NCBI RefSeq assembly: GCF_000182925.2 | Contig: NC_026504.1 | Coordinates: 3,720,001-3,784,000, forward strand | Direction of reading: 5' to 3' | Source of the DNA: Neurospora crassa OR74A | Taxonomy: Eukaryota > Ascomycota > Sordariomycetes > Sordariales > Sordariaceae | Length of the DNA stretch: 64,000 bases | The notes under the pieces: generated by a model | What the model saw: the letters and a program-made list of their open reading frames with translations, nothing else | What the model was told of the DNA's origin: nothing | Database searches by the model: none | Made by a program: the position numbers and the translations under genes | Shown here: piece by piece, positions 9,935 through 21,501 of the stretch | Position numbering within the stretch: position 1 is the first letter of the stretch | How the letters are laid out: each line of letters starts with the position of its first letter

Positions 9935-11483
9935 CTAGTCCGAATCGTCGTTATCGCCGCCGCGAGTACCGCTGCGACCTTGTTCGCCACCCTGGGCGAG
10001 GGCGCGACGGTGGGCGCCGCGCGCAGGAGGCTCCCACGTCTCGGGGTCAAAGCCGTAGATGGGTTTGCCAATGCGACGAAGGGCGAAAATCACCTTTTCT
10101 CCTGTTAGCTAACCGTTGCTTCCGCTGATACTTGCCATGTCCTGTGGCCCTCGAGGGTGCTGATGCTACTTACGTCCGTTACGGTGACCGTCTTCGCGTG
10201 CCTGTGCTCTGTGTACGTGACACAGTCGCGCAGGATCTATTATAGGTCTAAATTAGTAGTGGAATTGTGGTAGCTAAGAGGAAGATATGGAGGCGTTGGG
10301 AGGCATACCATCTGAAGTCTTTCCTTCAGTGCTGCCCTGATTTCATCGTATATGCCGGCAGAGATACGCTTGACACCGCCACGACGGGCTAGACGTCTGC
10401 AAATGTGTTAGTTACATACTCTTCTTCTGAAAATGCTTGGACCGCTTTACGAAAGAGGAATAACTGATGATGCTGAAGGGAAGGTGGGCTAGTAGGTGAG
10501 TAGGCCTTCAAGTTTCAAGACAAAGCTTGTCAGGAGCATGTAAAGAAAGGTTGATGAATGCATTCCAAAATAGCAGCGGTAGAGGTATCACATCAAGAGT
10601 AACCTGATGCAGGTATGAAGACTCTGACCCTTAAGAGGCACGATGAGTAAAATGGAATACAACGTGAAATGCCAATACCAAAGTGCAGGGTAGACAAATC
10701 CATGGCAGCAACGGCCCACTGAGATGCATCGATAGCATTTGACAACCAAAATGAACCTGACATGGATTTGACAAAAGGAAAAGGCAGAGAATAGATTGCA
10801 ACGAAAGACAAAACAGAATAATAGACAACGCCAATCCAGTCTCGCACAGTACGTACCGAATAGCAGGCTTGGCTGAAGCACACAGAGCATGGATGCATCA
10901 GTAAACCGTCGTTTCTCGATCGAGGATCATGAGCTGAAGGAATTCGAAGAAGCGCGTTCCACTTTCACTCCCAATCGAAGATAGATGAGGATGGTAACAC
11001 AACGCGCTGATGGTTGATGTGCTCAATCGTAGGTGGTTGTAGGCTGTGGAAACTCACTGATGCCGCGAATAGTATCTTTGATGATTTTTCTGTTTCCCAA
11101 ATGTGAAGTCGGTTAGTGAGTGTACATTGTATACTTGAGTAAAATCTGTTTCATTTTCGTTCTTTCGTTCTTTCTTTGTTTCTTTCTTTCGTTTTTTTTT
11201 TTTTTTTTTTTTTTTTTGCCTGGTGACCGTGTATCGTATATCGTCGTCCACATGAAGGCTTCCTCGAACTTGTCAAGATGCTGGTGCTAGGTGCTGAGGT
11301 AGGTGCAGTGCTCTCGGCGCATGACCGCGTTCAATTGAAGTCGACGTACCTGTGGCGCTTGATGCCCACGCCGCCCTGGCCCTTGCCCTTCCCACTCGCG
11401 CCGCTCAAGACGGACTTACCGCTCACTGAGTGGCGGTGCTTCAGTCCCGAGGGACCGCCGCGAGAGGGTATAGTTGGCGGCAT
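9935..11483 (-). CDS. hH4v: Divergent histone H4 variant (H4v type)
   Basis: Six exons read on the - strand: 11483..11350, 11089..11058, 10872..10857, 10396..10309, 10236..10174 and 10093..9935, totalling 492 nt or 163 residues. All phases agree and each intron has a GT donor and AG acceptor; the last has a clear GCTAAC branch site. The middle carries the H4 fold: KRHRKIIKDTIRGITKPAIR, then RLARRGGVKRISAGIYDEIR, LQMILRDCVTYTEHRHAKTV, TVTDVIFALRRIGKPIYGF. Differences from canonical H4 (about 103 residues) are a Ser/Gly-rich 40-residue N-tail with fewer regular lysines, and an extra acidic/Gly-rich C-tail of about 40 residues starting at DPETWEPPARG, where H4 ends in GFGG. An H4 variant of this kind is known in Neurospora crassa; the symbol follows that usage. 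It could replace H4 in special nucleosomes, but its role is inference. Confidence 0.85.
11192..11217. repeat. 26-nt homopolymer T run in H4-variant intron 1
   Basis: A run of 26 T (A on the coding strand), next to TTTC repeats, sits inside intron 1 (11349..11090). It should be unstable in length and hard to sequence exactly. Confidence 0.9.
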
Positions 11484-12140
11484 GGTACTTAACGAGTGAT
11501 CAAAGTTAACCCGCGTTGTTTTGAGAGTAAACAAAAGAAATGATGAAAGCTCAAAGAGCACTCCCTGCAAGGCCAAATGCAACCGGGACGGAGGCGTGCA
11601 GTCAAGTGGAAGTTGGTGTAAGCGAATGCGCCTAAGGTGGGGCTGAAAGTGGTTTGAAAGTTTGAGGTTGGTCGGTTCCCTTGCGAGGCAGAGGGGTGGA
11701 GTTCAAACAGCGTGAGGGTGAGCTTAAGCTATCCATCATATCCAAATAGGGATCCGTGCGCCAGCGTAAAGAGGTGCACTGACAGACAGGAAGGGCAAGA
11801 AGATGATGCTTAAGTTAAACTACGTACCATGTATCACACAGTCGCAGCGGACAACACGACCAGCACAGGAAGCAATCCAAGTCTATTAAATTATTGGGCT
11901 CTCCAGGAAGCCTTGTTATGTTATATCCGATCCACTATGCAAAGCGGGCTCCTTGTCCAGACCGAGACGGAGCAAATTATCGAGTCCTTATAAACAGTAT
12001 GCAGGAGACAAACCGTCCAACGAGTGACCAAGCACCTCTATCGGCATCTCTCAACGACTCCAAACCATGATACCAGCCCTCATTGATATAGCGTGTTACC
12101 CAGAAAAAACCGTCATTACTTCCTCATCCACATCTTAGAT
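11484..12140. other. Promoter region of the H4 variant
   Basis: About 660 bp lies between the H4-variant start and the end of the Svf1-like gene. A frame extends upstream of the chosen H4-variant ATG to 11582, but the added residues are unlike any histone, so I kept the start at 11483. No gene is seen. Confidence 0.4.
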
Positions 12141-13493
12141 TTAGGCGGAAATGAAGGTAGCCTCGCTGAACAGGTAGCCCTCCTCCGAAATTTCTTCCTC
12201 CCCAAGCTTGAGCTTGAGAGTGAGCTTCTTCTTTTGTGGCGCGTACTATATTGTTTTCATGTCAGTTCCACAGTCCAAATAATGAGTGATCAGCAAAACA
12301 ACATACCTGGTAAATGTACGGCTTTGTGCCAACAGCACCCGCGACAATCTGCTTGACGAATCCCGGCACCTCAGCCATGACGTCTATCCTGTCGAGCTTA
12401 TCCTCGAGCTCGCCCTCTAGAACAGCATCGGCCTGCTTGCCGTCCTTGGTAGTACCCTTCCACTCAAACTTGATAGCAGTCGGCTCGGGCCAGTCGTTCT
12501 CCGTGTCGCCCTTGATCGCAACATGCGTGACCGCACCCTCGGCGCCGGCAAAAATGATCTCATTGTCCTTGACAATACCGCCGACGTTCACGACCGTCGA
12601 TCCGTAAGAAGGGGGAGTTGTGTACTGCATCAGGACCGCAGAGTAGTTGGGGCCTTGGAAGTTGCAAAAGTTCCACTTGGCCGCGGCGTGATGAGGCTTC
12701 ATGCCCTGCAGAGCGTGGACGAACATGGCGCGTCCCTTGCAGTCGACGGGACCATCCGGAGTGGCAATCGTGCCCTCAGCGACACACCTGGGCCAGAAAA
12801 CGTGGCGCATGGAACCCCAAGGGTTGGCAAGGTCGGTGCCAAACAGTGTTGTGCCGGATGTACCAATCTTGAAGCCAGGCGCTGTCCTCTTGATGGTCAC
12901 GTTGACAATCGACCTTTCATCGTTCAACGACTTGATAGTGTACGAGTTTCCATCTTCCGAAAGCTCGACGGCGCAATCGGTGGCGTAGAAGCTGGTCTTG
13001 TCCTCGCTGAACTCGTGGTTGTTGAGGGGCGTAGAGCACCAGAGGTGGGGCTTGGATCCATCCAGGGAGAAGACCTTGCAGTTAAACTGGCAAGTCGTGC
13101 GGATGCCACTGTTGTGCCATCAGGTCAATACAAGGCCCAAGTTTGCGAGCGCGCCACATTGACGGCGAATCGTGCAATGGGGAATCTTACGCAACGTTAG
13201 AGTAGATGACCTGGGCAAAGGCGAGCTGGCCGCTGTCCGTCATGAAGTAGAAGCACTGCGTCTCGACGCAAGTGGACTCCATGGCCTGCCACTTCAGGTC
13301 ATCCTTGGTGGTTTCGGTATAGGGAGTTGTCTTGGCCTCCTCGGCGACAGACCTGATAGCCTCGGGGCCGTAGATAGGCTCCTTGGTGCCGGCGACATTG
13401 GCCAACCTACAAGCGAGTCGTTAGAGGTCTGCGTCCAGCGGATGGTGGGGGTGGTGCTTGGAGTACTCACGCCGCTTGCGCCCACTTGAACAT
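12141..13493 (-). CDS. Svf1 family protein (survival factor, lipocalin-like)
   Basis: Four exons on the - strand, 13493..13471, 13406..13191, 13108..12307 and 12245..12141, encode 381 residues with consistent phases. The start [21 protein letters not shown] and the end of the core match the Svf1 family, which has two lipocalin-like beta-barrel domains. Other recognisable parts are CQFNCKVF, the [20 protein letters not shown] region and [20 protein letters not shown]. The C-terminus is a short lysine-rich strand then [12 protein letters not shown]. In yeast, Svf1 supports survival under oxidative and cold stress and handles ceramide at the Golgi; those roles are family knowledge. The protein is shorter than yeast Svf1 but complete in outline. 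The first exon codes only seven full codons. Confidence 0.9.
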
Positions 13494-14053
13494 GATGAAA
13501 GACTGGGGGGGGGGGGTATAGGGCGAAATGGGAAGAGTATAGATTACAGAAGCAAAAAGTCAAGACAACGAGGCGAAAATGAGTCTAGTTGTGAGAATTT
13601 TCCAGGTAGTTTGATGTTCAAGATTAAAGTCATTCACCGCCGTCGAGAAAGATGGGGCAGAGCTGAGATGGCGCCGCGCTCAGATAAAAGCCAATGGAAA
13701 ACAGAAGGGGCAACCCAGTCTGTCCCAAATCTCCTACAAGTACGTACCTTTGGGCTTCCCCGCGGCCGACTGCCTCTAGCCGTGGCCCTCGATGCGTGGC
13801 AGTCGAGCAGCAAAGAAGACTCACTGGCTCTTGAAGGTGCACGTCACTGTTCCGCCCAACTCTCCACATCACCTGAGGACTTGACGATCGATTGGACCCT
13901 TTCAGGTTCCTACAGCGGGTCTGCAATCACTTGGAGCGTTCAGGTTTCGCAATGCTGTGTTCCCTTGCAGACTTGCAGCAGCTCGAACGCACCTTTGCGG
14001 CAGGGCAGGCGGCAGGCAATGACGGGAATGATCAATCCAAGTCACGCCCGGTA
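13494..14053. other. Promoter side of the Svf1-like gene
   Basis: A run of ten G at about 13507-13516 lies just upstream of the Svf1-like start codon. Open frames here (13458..14174 +, 13630..13926 -) lack protein features. The MITE-like element follows. Confidence 0.4.
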
Positions 14054-14460
14054 CCCGTACTACGCCCCCACTTTTTTGGGACTCGCAAATTCGCACCCAC
14101 CTAAGTGGGTGCTTACGAATAACACGGCCACACCACTAAAACGGCCACCAGGGTTAGAGGTGCGAATCAGATAAACGATACCAAAATAGTGAACGCCCAC
14201 AACGTATTTCAACAACTAATTGAGAATAAAGAAAGAGTTAGAAGATAGTCAGGACAGAGTAATGTATCCGTTCAGCTTTTCATTTTTCAGAAATTTCTAT
14301 ATGTTGGGAAGTTGTGCTTTACCCTACGAATCGAGCCTCAAAACTGCACCTCTAACCCTGACCTGGCCGTTTTACTGGTGTGGCCGTAGTACCCGTGAGC
14401 ACCCACTTTAGGGGGTGCGAGTTCTACGAGGTCCAAAAAAGTGGGGGCGTAGTACGGGTA
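14052..14460. mobile_element. MITE-like element, 405 bp, TA target duplication
   Basis: The element proper is 14054..14458, flanked by TA on each side (14052-14053 and 14459-14460). Its ends are inverted copies: the left begins CCCGTACTACGCCCCCACTT and the reverse complement of the right end begins identically, with similarity continuing for about 120 bp through GGCCACACCA, AAAACGGCCA and GGGTTAGAGGTGC. Near each end a small hairpin, GCACCCACCTAAGTGGGTGC on the left, is conserved. The centre of about 160 bp is A+T-rich with no coding capacity. TA duplication and long terminal inverted repeats point to a non-autonomous Tc1/mariner-type element. It is not RIP-mutated. It lies between the Svf1-like and uL11m promoters. 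Confidence 0.85.
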
Positions 14461-14861
14461 GGAGAGCAATTGGGGACGAGCGAGGCCGGGACTTTCAGTT
14501 GACGGGCGGGCTCGGCGTCGATGCTGTACTAGTACTACTGTAAGCCACTAACGGCACTGAAAAGCGGCGATAAGGGACTGATTGCGGCACTTTACACTAA
14601 ATAGTGTGTGGCTGAGGCTTTGAAGAAGTGGCTGACGTGACCCTGGCTGCAACGGTTGCCGGCCCGGCGCCCTGATTTTTTTTTGGGCCCAGCTTGAGGT
14701 GCCGCGCGCGGCGTCGCCGCCGCCGTTGCTGCCGCCGTCGCGAACGAGGATACCCGACCGACCTCGAAAGTGTAACACGCGACTGCAGACGCGCCGAATT
14801 ACCGTTCCGTTCTCCTCCCAACTTAATTTCCCTCGAGGGTATCTGCAGTAGAGTCGCCAGA

Positions 14862-15406
14862 ATGTCCAAGGCCGCAAAAGGTGGTGCTGGTGGTGTTGAG
14901 CAGGTGGTGAAGCTCATTGTCGGCGCCGGTCAGGCCAGCCCGAGTCCCCCGGTCGGTCCGGCCCTTGGTTCCAAGGGCATCAAGTCCATGGACTTTTGCA
15001 AGGTCGGTTTGCATGCGCCCACCCATATAATATCCACAACACAAGCTGACATGCGCTCAAATCTGTATAGGAGTTCAACGCCAGAACCGCCCATATCAAC
15101 ACCGGTACCCCTATGCCCGTCCGTGTTACCGTCAGGCCCGACCGCTCGTTCCACTTCGATGTCCGCACCCCTCACACATCATGGCTTCTGCTCAACGCCG
15201 CCGAGGCCCCGATAGGCAAGGGCGGCAAGAGAAAGGGCGCCAGCAACCCCGGCAAGGAGGTTGTCGGCACCGTCAGCCTCAAACATGTCTACGAGATTGC
15301 CAAGATCAAGCAGTCCGAGCTCCGTCTATCCGGCCTGCCCCTCGAGGGCCTCTGCAGGGCGGTCATCTACCAGGCCAGGTCGATCGGTATCAACGTTATC
15401 CCCTGA
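14862..15406 (+). CDS. Mitochondrial large-subunit ribosomal protein uL11m
   Basis: Two exons, 14862..15002 and 15071..15406, encode 158 residues. The 68-nt intron has an unusual GTCGGT donor, a GCTGAC branch site and a TATAG acceptor. The N-terminal half carries the L11 signature: [35 protein letters not shown]. The C-terminal RNA-binding domain follows: [15 protein letters not shown], a lysine-rich [14 protein letters not shown] loop, then YEIAKIKQ and a final [19 protein letters not shown]. uL11 binds the GTPase-associated centre of large-subunit rRNA and helps factor-dependent GTP hydrolysis. The length and bacterial-type motifs indicate the mitochondrial rather than cytosolic protein (yeast MRPL19). 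The short basic N-terminus would serve for import. Confidence 0.95.
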
Positions 15407-17723
15407 AAGAGGCTATACGCTGAAAGACATTATACGGGCTTGGGGGCACGAAGGCGTTACGGTTGTTTCTTTTAGGTGGATAGACCACGGCATTGTTACC
15501 AATATTGGATGCGGACTATAGCCATAGCTTGTGGCTCTGTGTATCTTTGCTTGTATCATTATTGTATGGCAAAATCTCAAAATGCACAGCGGTGCCTGGA
15601 GCTGTTGGTTGGTCCACGGAGTATGATCGTTTGGGAAAGGCTTCCACAAAAGGGTGCTGATGGCAGGCATGGCATATATGGGCATTTGCCGGTTTGCGTT
15701 TGCATTGCCTCAACGTACTCCAGCTTCGTCAACCTTGGCTCACATAGCTTGTGTTTGTGGAACACGCAGGCGTATGACGAGGATCTGTCTCTGTAGGATT
15801 AAGTTTTAAGGTTGGCGGTCACCAAGGTAGACCGCCCAACGGGTATTATGCTTACCTGAATGTAGGTGAGATGTGTTTATAATGCTTTTGGCTAAGCTGA
15901 CTGCAAGACAAATCACACACATATATAAAAAGGGGTTTTGTAAACAAACATCCGCTTCGCCCAAGTGCTTATCCACCAGCCCACTTCTTACCACTCAGGC
16001 GAAGCCCCGGTATCATGTCGCCATGGTGTTCATCTCATGCTTTCAATACTAACGAGATGAAATGGATGATTGTTTAATATCCTACACGTGTGCAACGATT
16101 GCAATTACATTCAATGGCTTCTAGAACCATTCGGGCAATTACCTCCCGCAGCATGGCGGGGTATCGACATGGGTTACACCGAACCGAGCGATAAGGACCT
16201 GGTTTTCGGCGGTAGAGATCGACATAGAAAGCTGTTTACCATATCCGTTGGCAGTCCATCGAAAAAAAAGGTTGGGTGACATCAGGACAGTCACTGGAGA
16301 CAAAGCTGACCACCAACACCACCTAGACTTGTCATCCATGCCTTTGCGGTGCCTCGGTCTTTCGGACACGGCGGCGCTCTAAAAGGCCGCTTTGACGGTG
16401 GTCGGGGCTGCTGCGGGATTCATACTTGACTCTCTGTTGTTCAGTTGAAACGCAGGGCAACGAGGATGACAGCCAAGGACGCAAGGCACAACCGGCTGAG
16501 GTGTTCACTCGAGTCATTGGGTGAACTGCCCAGTGTTTGAGGAACAACACGGGGCGGCGGAAACAGAGATGTGATGGAATGGATGTCCTGGCAGGAATTA
16601 CGACTGCGTCAATGCAGCTGGTCATTGGCGTTTTAGAGGGGGAGGCGCTGCAATCGCTCGGCATCTTTCAAAGCTGGAAAAGGAAGTCGGACAAGATGGA
16701 AGAGGACATCGATGGACAGGATCAGGGACCTGACCCCAGGTTGCCGACCGCTCCCGGTTCCAATGTGTACTTGTGTAGTGTATGACAAAGACCAAGATCC
16801 AAGACGGGACTCCTATTGCGGTTTTGGGAACACTGACGCCCAGACAGGGTGCCCGCCGCCACGTTCAAACTGTTTGGCTTCGAGACCGTTCACCTTGTGA
16901 GGACGGGAGTCTGTGACTGCGGATCCGTCTGAAATTCAATCATTCTAGGAAAGCCGGCTTGGCCCGATCTCAGTGCCGGCGTGCCCGCTCTCAGATTCAA
17001 CTCAGGTCCTCTCCTCCCAGGCGGGTGCACTGGCTGGTGGTCCATCAAGGGTACCCGTGTTTCCCGCCGCCTGCAGCCAACGTTTCCTGTAAGTACCTGT
17101 CATGTACATAGCTCGGCCCCACCACGACGCAACAGAGCGCCATCTTTCACACTTCCATTTCTTCGCCGAACCCGGGCCGCTTCTGTCCCAAGTGAACAAG
17201 AACTGAAGCCTAGGCACACAGCATCGACAAGGAATCGTCAAGGCCAGGCAAAGTCAAATCAGAAGTCACGGTGGAAAGTGGAAACCCCATTATTCACCTC
17301 CTACATAGTGTACTAGTAGTGACCAGTCCAAGCCTTGTCTACAGGCTTTGCAGTTCCATGACAGTTGAGATCGCCGTCATCTATTTGGCCCCGACTCTTC
17401 TTTCGCCGCCGTCCCATTTGCCTTTCCCTTGCTTCCACTTGACATAGTTTCCGCCCATTCCGCCGCTGCGTCTGCTTGCCGGTCTGGTCTTGTCTTGCAT
17501 CTTCTGTCGCTCTGTCACCTGTCTGGCCCTTGCATCTTGCATCACACGGTCTTTTATCCCATCTTTTTTATCTCTGTTTTCCAGGGCGGGCCAGACACCA
17601 GACGTTATTCGGATTCCTGCCAGGATTTTACAAGTTTTATTAGTTTGCGGAGACGGGCGCAAATTCGAACCAAGAAATCAAAGTCACCCAACAAAAACAA
17701 CAAAACACCTAAAAAAAAAAAAG
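15407..17723. other. Intergenic region and probable long 5' leader of the kinase gene
   Basis: This 2.3-kb stretch holds no convincing gene; open frames such as 16332..16664 (-), 16537..16785 (+) and 16981..17316 (+) look random. A short hairpin (GGCGGTC...GACCGCC) lies at about 15814-15837, downstream of uL11m. The last 300 bp before the kinase start are pyrimidine-rich then A-rich, which fits a promoter and 5' UTR. Confidence 0.4.
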
Positions 17724-20474
17724 ATGGCGACCGCTGAGAAAGAGTCAGAGCAGCGTCAACCGGACGAACAGTTCCAAGGTAAGGAGAAAGGAAACAACGA
17801 CGAAGAATTGGAAAAGAAAAAAACACGAATAAAAAATCAACGGCAACCCCTCATCTCTGATCCCTACTACGCCAATCCTCGGGGACTAGAACGAGCAAGC
17901 ATTGGATTGAAGCAATTCGCTGACTTGTAGTCTACTCCAACAGCTGTCGAGCCGCAATCGGTCAAAGTCACTCCCGCTGAACCATCCAAAACCGAGCCTG
18001 CTGTCCGCTTCAAGTCAACTGTCGAAGAGATCACGCCAGAGGGCACCACATCGACACCAACCATTGCACCAGACGTCACCCTCGGCGAACCGGGTGAGGT
18101 CACCCCCGAGCAGCTTCGTGATATCGCCGAGAGGTTGAAGGCCTGTCCGCTGCAGGAGCGAAGGATAAGCCTTTTCCAGTACGAGGCATTCTCGCTTCCC
18201 GCTTCAAGGGTAAGCCCATCCTAATTTCACGTGAGGGGCTACGCTTCTTGCTTCCTTCCTTTGTTCATCTCCCAAGTTTTGCTTTTGCCTTGGTCCGTCG
18301 CTTCCGGGGGGGGCTTGTGCAACCAAGATCAGCTCGGTGGCTTTTGCTGGCTTTTTCCATGTCTCTTGTCTGATTGCACACCATATATCCATGCATGCAT
18401 AGTCACCATTCTTCGCGTCTGCGTCTTTACCCCTTGGGCGAGGACTAATACTTTGCTATCTCCAGACACCTTCCCACGAAGATGATTCAAGAGCTCCCAG
18501 TCGCGAACATACACGGAGCTCGGCAGGTCGCAACTCACCGCTTCTTACTCCGCACGTCAGGGGCCACGAAATGCATACACCTCCTCTCACGCCGGCTGGA
18601 ACCGACAACGTCGACCGAGAACTTCGCCGCGAGAGCGCTCTGGCGCAAGAAAGGCGGAGTGCCAACCTCATCACTCCTCAAGATTCTTCCCACGAACCGA
18701 CATCACCTACCTCTCTCCGCAATGTCCAGCTGCCTACACCCGACGAACAGCTGCGGAGCTCTTCCAGGCCGACTTCGATAGATGGCCGAGATCGTCCCCA
18801 GATCACTATTGGTGAACATCGCAGAGGGTTGTTTTCCGTTGGATCCGGCGGCAGCAGTTCCCCCAGTAGATCTCAGCCTGCGTCTCGTGAATCCAGTCCC
18901 TCCCGAGCGTTGGCCGCGTCACAGTTCTACACCCGCCAACTACCACCTCCCGGCGATGCCAACGATCCGTACTCGGCAAGCAAACGACCTGCACAAAAAG
19001 GCATTGAGCCTCGCTTCATCTTCTCCAGGAAAAAGAACTCGTCCTCTTTGAGTCTGGTATCCAAAAGCGACAAACGCTCCAAGAAGGATCGCCATGACAA
19101 CGACGACGAGGCCACAATCCCCAGCAGAAATAGCTCAATGGCGGACCTGAAGAGGTTCTTCAAGCTGGGACCCCACAAGAACAAGAGACCGGCATCTCCC
19201 GCTGCTTCTGTAAAGTCTACGCCCAAGACACCGGGAGGCAAGTCCGCCCAGATTCCGTTCGGTGACGATCACGGTCTCTCTTCTAAATACGGGAAGCTTG
19301 GCAAGGTGTTGGGTGCCGGAGCGGGAGGTTCGGTGAGACTCATGAAGCGCAGCGAAGACGGTGTGGTCTTTGCCGTTAAGGAGTTCCGCCCTCGCCACTC
19401 GTACGAAACCGAGCGCGAATATGTCAAGAAGCTTACGGCCGAGTATTGCATGGGATCTTCTTTGCACCATGGCAACATCATTGAAACCCTAGACATTGTC
19501 CAGGAGAAGGGCAAGTGGTATGAGGTGATGGAGTACGCTCCGTATGACCTGTTCGCCATTGTCATGACAGGAAAGATGTCTCGAGAAGAGGTCAGCTGCT
19601 GCTTCCTTCAGATCTTGAGTGGCGTAACATACCTTCACAGCATGGGCCTCGCGCATCGGGATCTGAAGCTTGACAACGTTGTGGTTAGCGAGCATGGGAT
19701 TATGAAGATTATCGATTTTGGTAGTGCTCATGTTTTCCGGTATCCGTTTGAGACTGGTATTGTACATGCCTCAGGTATGTAAACACTTGGCTGAGAAGAT
19801 GCTGGTTGAAGGGTTGCTAACCGATCAAAGGCATTGTTGGATCCGACCCATATCTTGCCCCCGAAGTGTACGACGAAAAGAAGTACGATCCCGAAGCCGT
19901 TGATATCTGGTCCTTGGCCATCATCTACTGCTGCATGACACTCCGGCGATTCCCGTGGAAGGTTCCTCGATTGACCGACAACTCGTTCAAGCTATTCGCT
20001 GCAGAACCTTCGTTCGGACATGACCCAAAGAAACTGTTGCTTCCACCTTCAGCCTCCACGTCGGCGCTTAGCGATGTTCCATACAGAGACTACGACCCTC
20101 AGAGCGTCAGGGCTAGCAGCGACAAGATCGACAAGGTTCAGGATGACAAGAAGACGACTTCCGATCACAAGCCGACAACCAGCGTACAAGGAGAAGCTGG
20201 CAGCACTGGAGAGAAGAAGGAGGTTATCCGTGGTCCTTGGAGAATCCTCAGGCTTCTCCCGAGGGAAAGCAGACACGTCATCGGCAGGATGCTCGATCTG
20301 GATCCCAAGACACGAGCCAAGATGACGGAAATTCTTGACGATCCATGGGTGGCGAACACCGTCATCTGCCGGCAGATCGGCCCCGGCAACGTGGCACATG
20401 CGGACGATCACGTACATACTCTCGAACCCCCATCAGCACCTGCAGGCACCAAAGATGAAAAGGCCAAACGCTAG
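17724..20474 (+). CDS. Hal4/Hal5/Npr1-family Ser/Thr protein kinase
   Basis: Four exons, 17724..17778, 17944..18209, 18466..19774 and 19831..20474, give 757 residues with matching phases. The first 380 residues are Ser/Pro/Thr-rich and likely disordered, with many SP/TP and RRxS-like sites for phosphorylation. The kinase domain starts near 382: a Gly-rich loop [14 protein letters not shown]-type FAVKEFR with Lys412, HRDLKLDN near 504-509, DFG near 524, SDPYLAPE as the activation-segment end, then [22 protein letters not shown] and the long N-terminus are typical of the fungus-specific Hal4(Sat4)/Hal5/Npr1 group, which tunes plasma-membrane potassium and nutrient transporters. An acidic/lysine-rich insertion splits the C-lobe before the last helices. 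Exon 2 could start at 17931 by a closer AG, but only the AG at 17943 keeps the frame. Confidence 0.9.
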
Positions 20475-21501
20475 AAGTGGAGCCTTCGCGCCAGTAGACA
20501 TCCTCAAATACAGGACGGCTTCTTGGGGGCACAGGATGCCACCAACATTTGGGTTAGGAACAAGAAGGGTTATCTGATGGGACTTGTGGGGGATAACTTG
20601 GGTTTAGTATTGAAAAGACCGAACATACGTTTTTAGTGCAGTATATGGGTATTGTTACCATTTTCCTCTCAGTCGGTGTCTGTTTCCTTGCGAGGCAGCG
20701 GTTTTTCGTCATTTTCTTGGGCGTTTTTGGGACTTGGGAAGACAGCGCTGCGATTGGGTTTGGGTGTCGATGCAAAGATTCAGTATAGGGGGGCTGGGTT
20801 CCAGGCATACAGCGTTCATCTTTTTGATTATGCTACTCTCTGGTAAAAGATAGAAGGTGGTATGGCTAGGCTAGACATATTGTGGGAGACGGGCATTAAA
20901 CACTGTTGAGTGTACAAAGGTCGCTCGCTTTATAATTAGAAAGTGCAGTTATTGATCGAGTGAGAAGTGGTAAAATCTAGACAGACAGCTGCCCGCCCGT
21001 GAGATATGTGACGTTGCTAATGGTGATGGACTTTTCAAGACCGTTCTCAATGAGATGGAAGTTGTAAGTCCAGATTACCCTTTATATAGATACCTATAGA
21101 TGTAGAGGAGACCTTATCTGTGTTCTGTCATGGTAACCGGAGCAACGGACGGAGCCGCTTCGCAGGACGATCCACCGTTCCCCGGCCAAGCCGGGCGTGT
21201 TACCCCAGCTTCGCACAGCCAATCAGAAGCAGGTAGGCTGCCCGTTTAGGCGGGATTGCCGGTGACGTACCGACATCGGTAGGGATAAACAGCAAGTCCG
21301 GGCCCATTAAAAAATGGAGCGGCATCTTCTAGATGCGCATCGAAGCTCGTGCAAGGGTAATCAAAAGTCGCGATCCCGCCGACCTGAATACCGAAGCTCT
21401 TTCCCCCTCAGTCTCCTCAGATCCGCCGTACTCGTCCATCCTCACGCCCAAGCTCGCCAGTCGAATCCCTCGTTGCCGTTCACCGTTTCAATCCCGTCAA
21501 A
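20475..21501. other. Kinase 3' region and Hsp10 promoter
   Basis: About 1 kb without a gene. Polyadenylation of the kinase transcript and the start of the Hsp10 transcript must lie here. A GC-rich hairpin (CCCGGC CAA GCCGGG) occurs at 21181-21195. Confidence 0.4.
21219..21223 (+). promoter_or_regulatory. CCAAT box upstream of Hsp10
   Basis: The pentamer lies in AGCCAATCAGAAG, a good fit to the Hap2/3/5-type CCAAT site, about 280 bp before the Hsp10 start codon. The position fits a core promoter, but a chance match is possible. Confidence 0.35.

Noticed and set aside
12523-13200. 225-codon + strand frame over the Svf1-like gene
   Set aside because: It overlaps well-supported Svf1 exons and reads through their introns. 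It has no recognisable protein features.
17931-17943. Kinase exon 2 starting at the first AG (17930)
   Set aside because: It puts the frame into an early stop. The next AG at 17943 keeps the reading frame through the rest of exon 2.
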